From an uncultured Raoultella sp. (GTDB lineage: Bacteria > Pseudomonadota > Gammaproteobacteria > Enterobacterales > Enterobacteriaceae), in the NCBI GenBank assembly GCA_900759445.1, contig CAAEVH010000051.1, positions 1-47,806 on the forward strand: a stretch of DNA of 47,806 nucleotides, in the 5' to 3' direction. Both the position numbers and the translations under genes were made by a program. The notes below the pieces were generated by a model, which worked only from the letters and a program-made list of their open reading frames with translations, was not told the DNA's origin and ran no database searches. The number at the start of each line of letters is the position of its first letter. The stretch's first letter is position 1. Positions 47,567 to 47,806 of the stretch are shown here, piece by piece.

Positions 47567-47572
47567 ATTATC
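47567..47572 (-). promoter_or_regulatory. glmZ sigma-70 -10 element
   Basis: GATAAT on the minus strand ends 6 bases before the predicted +1 (47560). A 17-base spacer leads to TGCAAT, a modest -35. I looked for a sigma-54 GG-N10-GC element at -24/-12 and found none aligned with this start. The stretch from 47573 to 47715 shows no other recognisable feature. Confidence 0.6.
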
Positions 47573-47715
47573 GCACAGGTTCCGTGGAAATTGCATCAGC
47601 CACAGCGGTAAATTGGGAGGATTCCGGGCACGAAATTACGCGTTCGCATAGCGCACGGATAGCCGTTTTTTATTCGAGAGATCAGGGAGATAGAAGATTG
47701 TCGCGCTACGGCAGA

Positions 47716-47743
47716 AAACAAAAAACCCCGCCGAAGCGGGGTT
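47716..47743 (-). terminator. Terminator of the tRNA operon
   Basis: On the minus strand AACCCCGC-TTCG-GCGGGGTT (47724-47743) is a stable UUCG tetraloop hairpin followed by TTTTGTTTTC. It starts 6 bases past the 3' end of tRNA-Pro. Confidence 0.95.
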
Positions 47744-47749
47744 CAAAAT

Positions 47750-47806
47750 TGGTCGGCGAGAGAGGATTCGAACCTCCGACCCACTGGTCCCAAACCAGTT
47801 GCGCTA
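47750..47806 (-). tRNA. proM: tRNA-Pro(UGG), 3' part, cut by the window edge
   Basis: The minus strand reads ...CTGG-TTTGGGA-CCAG (anticodon arm, anticodon TGG at 47790-47792), then the T-arm GGAGGTTCGAATCCTC and the acceptor end TCGCCGACCA with encoded CCA at 47750. About 57 of 77 bases are present. In E. coli this gene is the last of argX-hisR-leuT-proM; its terminator follows at once. The 5' part lies outside the window. Confidence 0.97.

Noticed and set aside
47561..47600. Sigma-54 promoter for glmZ
   Set aside because: Such promoters drive glmZ in some enterobacteria, but no GG-N10-GC pair is aligned with the GTAG start here; a sigma-70 -10 (GATAAT) is.

Overview
The window is ordinary enterobacterial core chromosome. 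Gene order and protein sequences match the hemG to hemY stretch of Escherichia coli K-12 closely, but gene content and intergenic sequence differ enough to suggest a Klebsiella/Raoultella/Enterobacter-type member of the Enterobacteriaceae (inference from recall, no search was run). No phage, plasmid, insertion sequence, CRISPR array, toxin-antitoxin pair or defence island is visible. Almost every reading frame belongs to a recognisable housekeeping family.

Layout: (1) 1-128 carries the P1 promoter of an rRNA operon that runs off the left edge. (2) 129-4112, minus: pepQ-yigZ-trkH-hemG, tightly packed. (3) 4261-7666, plus: fadBA with a near-perfect FadR operator, then a structured intergenic repeat and a terminator. 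(4) 7963-10189, minus: ubiD and fre; rfaH on plus. (5) 10864-16408, minus: ubiE-ubiJ-ubiB-tatABC-tatD, quinone synthesis followed by twin-arginine export. (6) 16475-18824, minus: rmuC and udp, the latter with CRP/CytR-type control; dlhH divergent. (7) 19908-24194: an orphan solute-binding-like protein, metE, and the divergent regulator metR. (8) 24082-28303: yigM, yigL, pldB, rhtB, rhtC. (9) 28388-33727: recQ, pldA, yigI, rarD, corA. (10) 34081-39704, minus: lptM-dapF-yigA-xerC-yigB-uvrD. (11) 39843-47220: cyaY, cyaA (TTG start) and the divergent hemCDXY operon. (12) 47301-47806, minus: the small RNA GlmZ and the 3' part of a tRNA-Pro(UGG) gene.

Functional links: fadBA degrade fatty acids under FadR; ubiD, ubiB, ubiJ, ubiE and fre serve quinone or flavin metabolism; hemC, hemD, hemX, hemY and hemG serve haem synthesis; metE and metR make methionine; dapF makes meso-diaminopimelate; cyaA makes the cAMP that acts at the CRP sites upstream of udp and of cyaA itself.

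The most interesting signals are in non-coding DNA rather than in a new gene system: a GlmZ gene with about 52 extra nucleotides forming a hairpin in its central stem-loop; a 33-bp perfect palindrome with BirA-operator geometry just upstream of the biotin transporter gene yigM; a structured corA leader with a 16-residue leader peptide candidate starting in a hairpin loop; two copies of a structured intergenic repeat, one inside the metE leader; and an unsecreted, permease-less solute-binding-like protein beside metE. I found no convincing undescribed multi-gene system.
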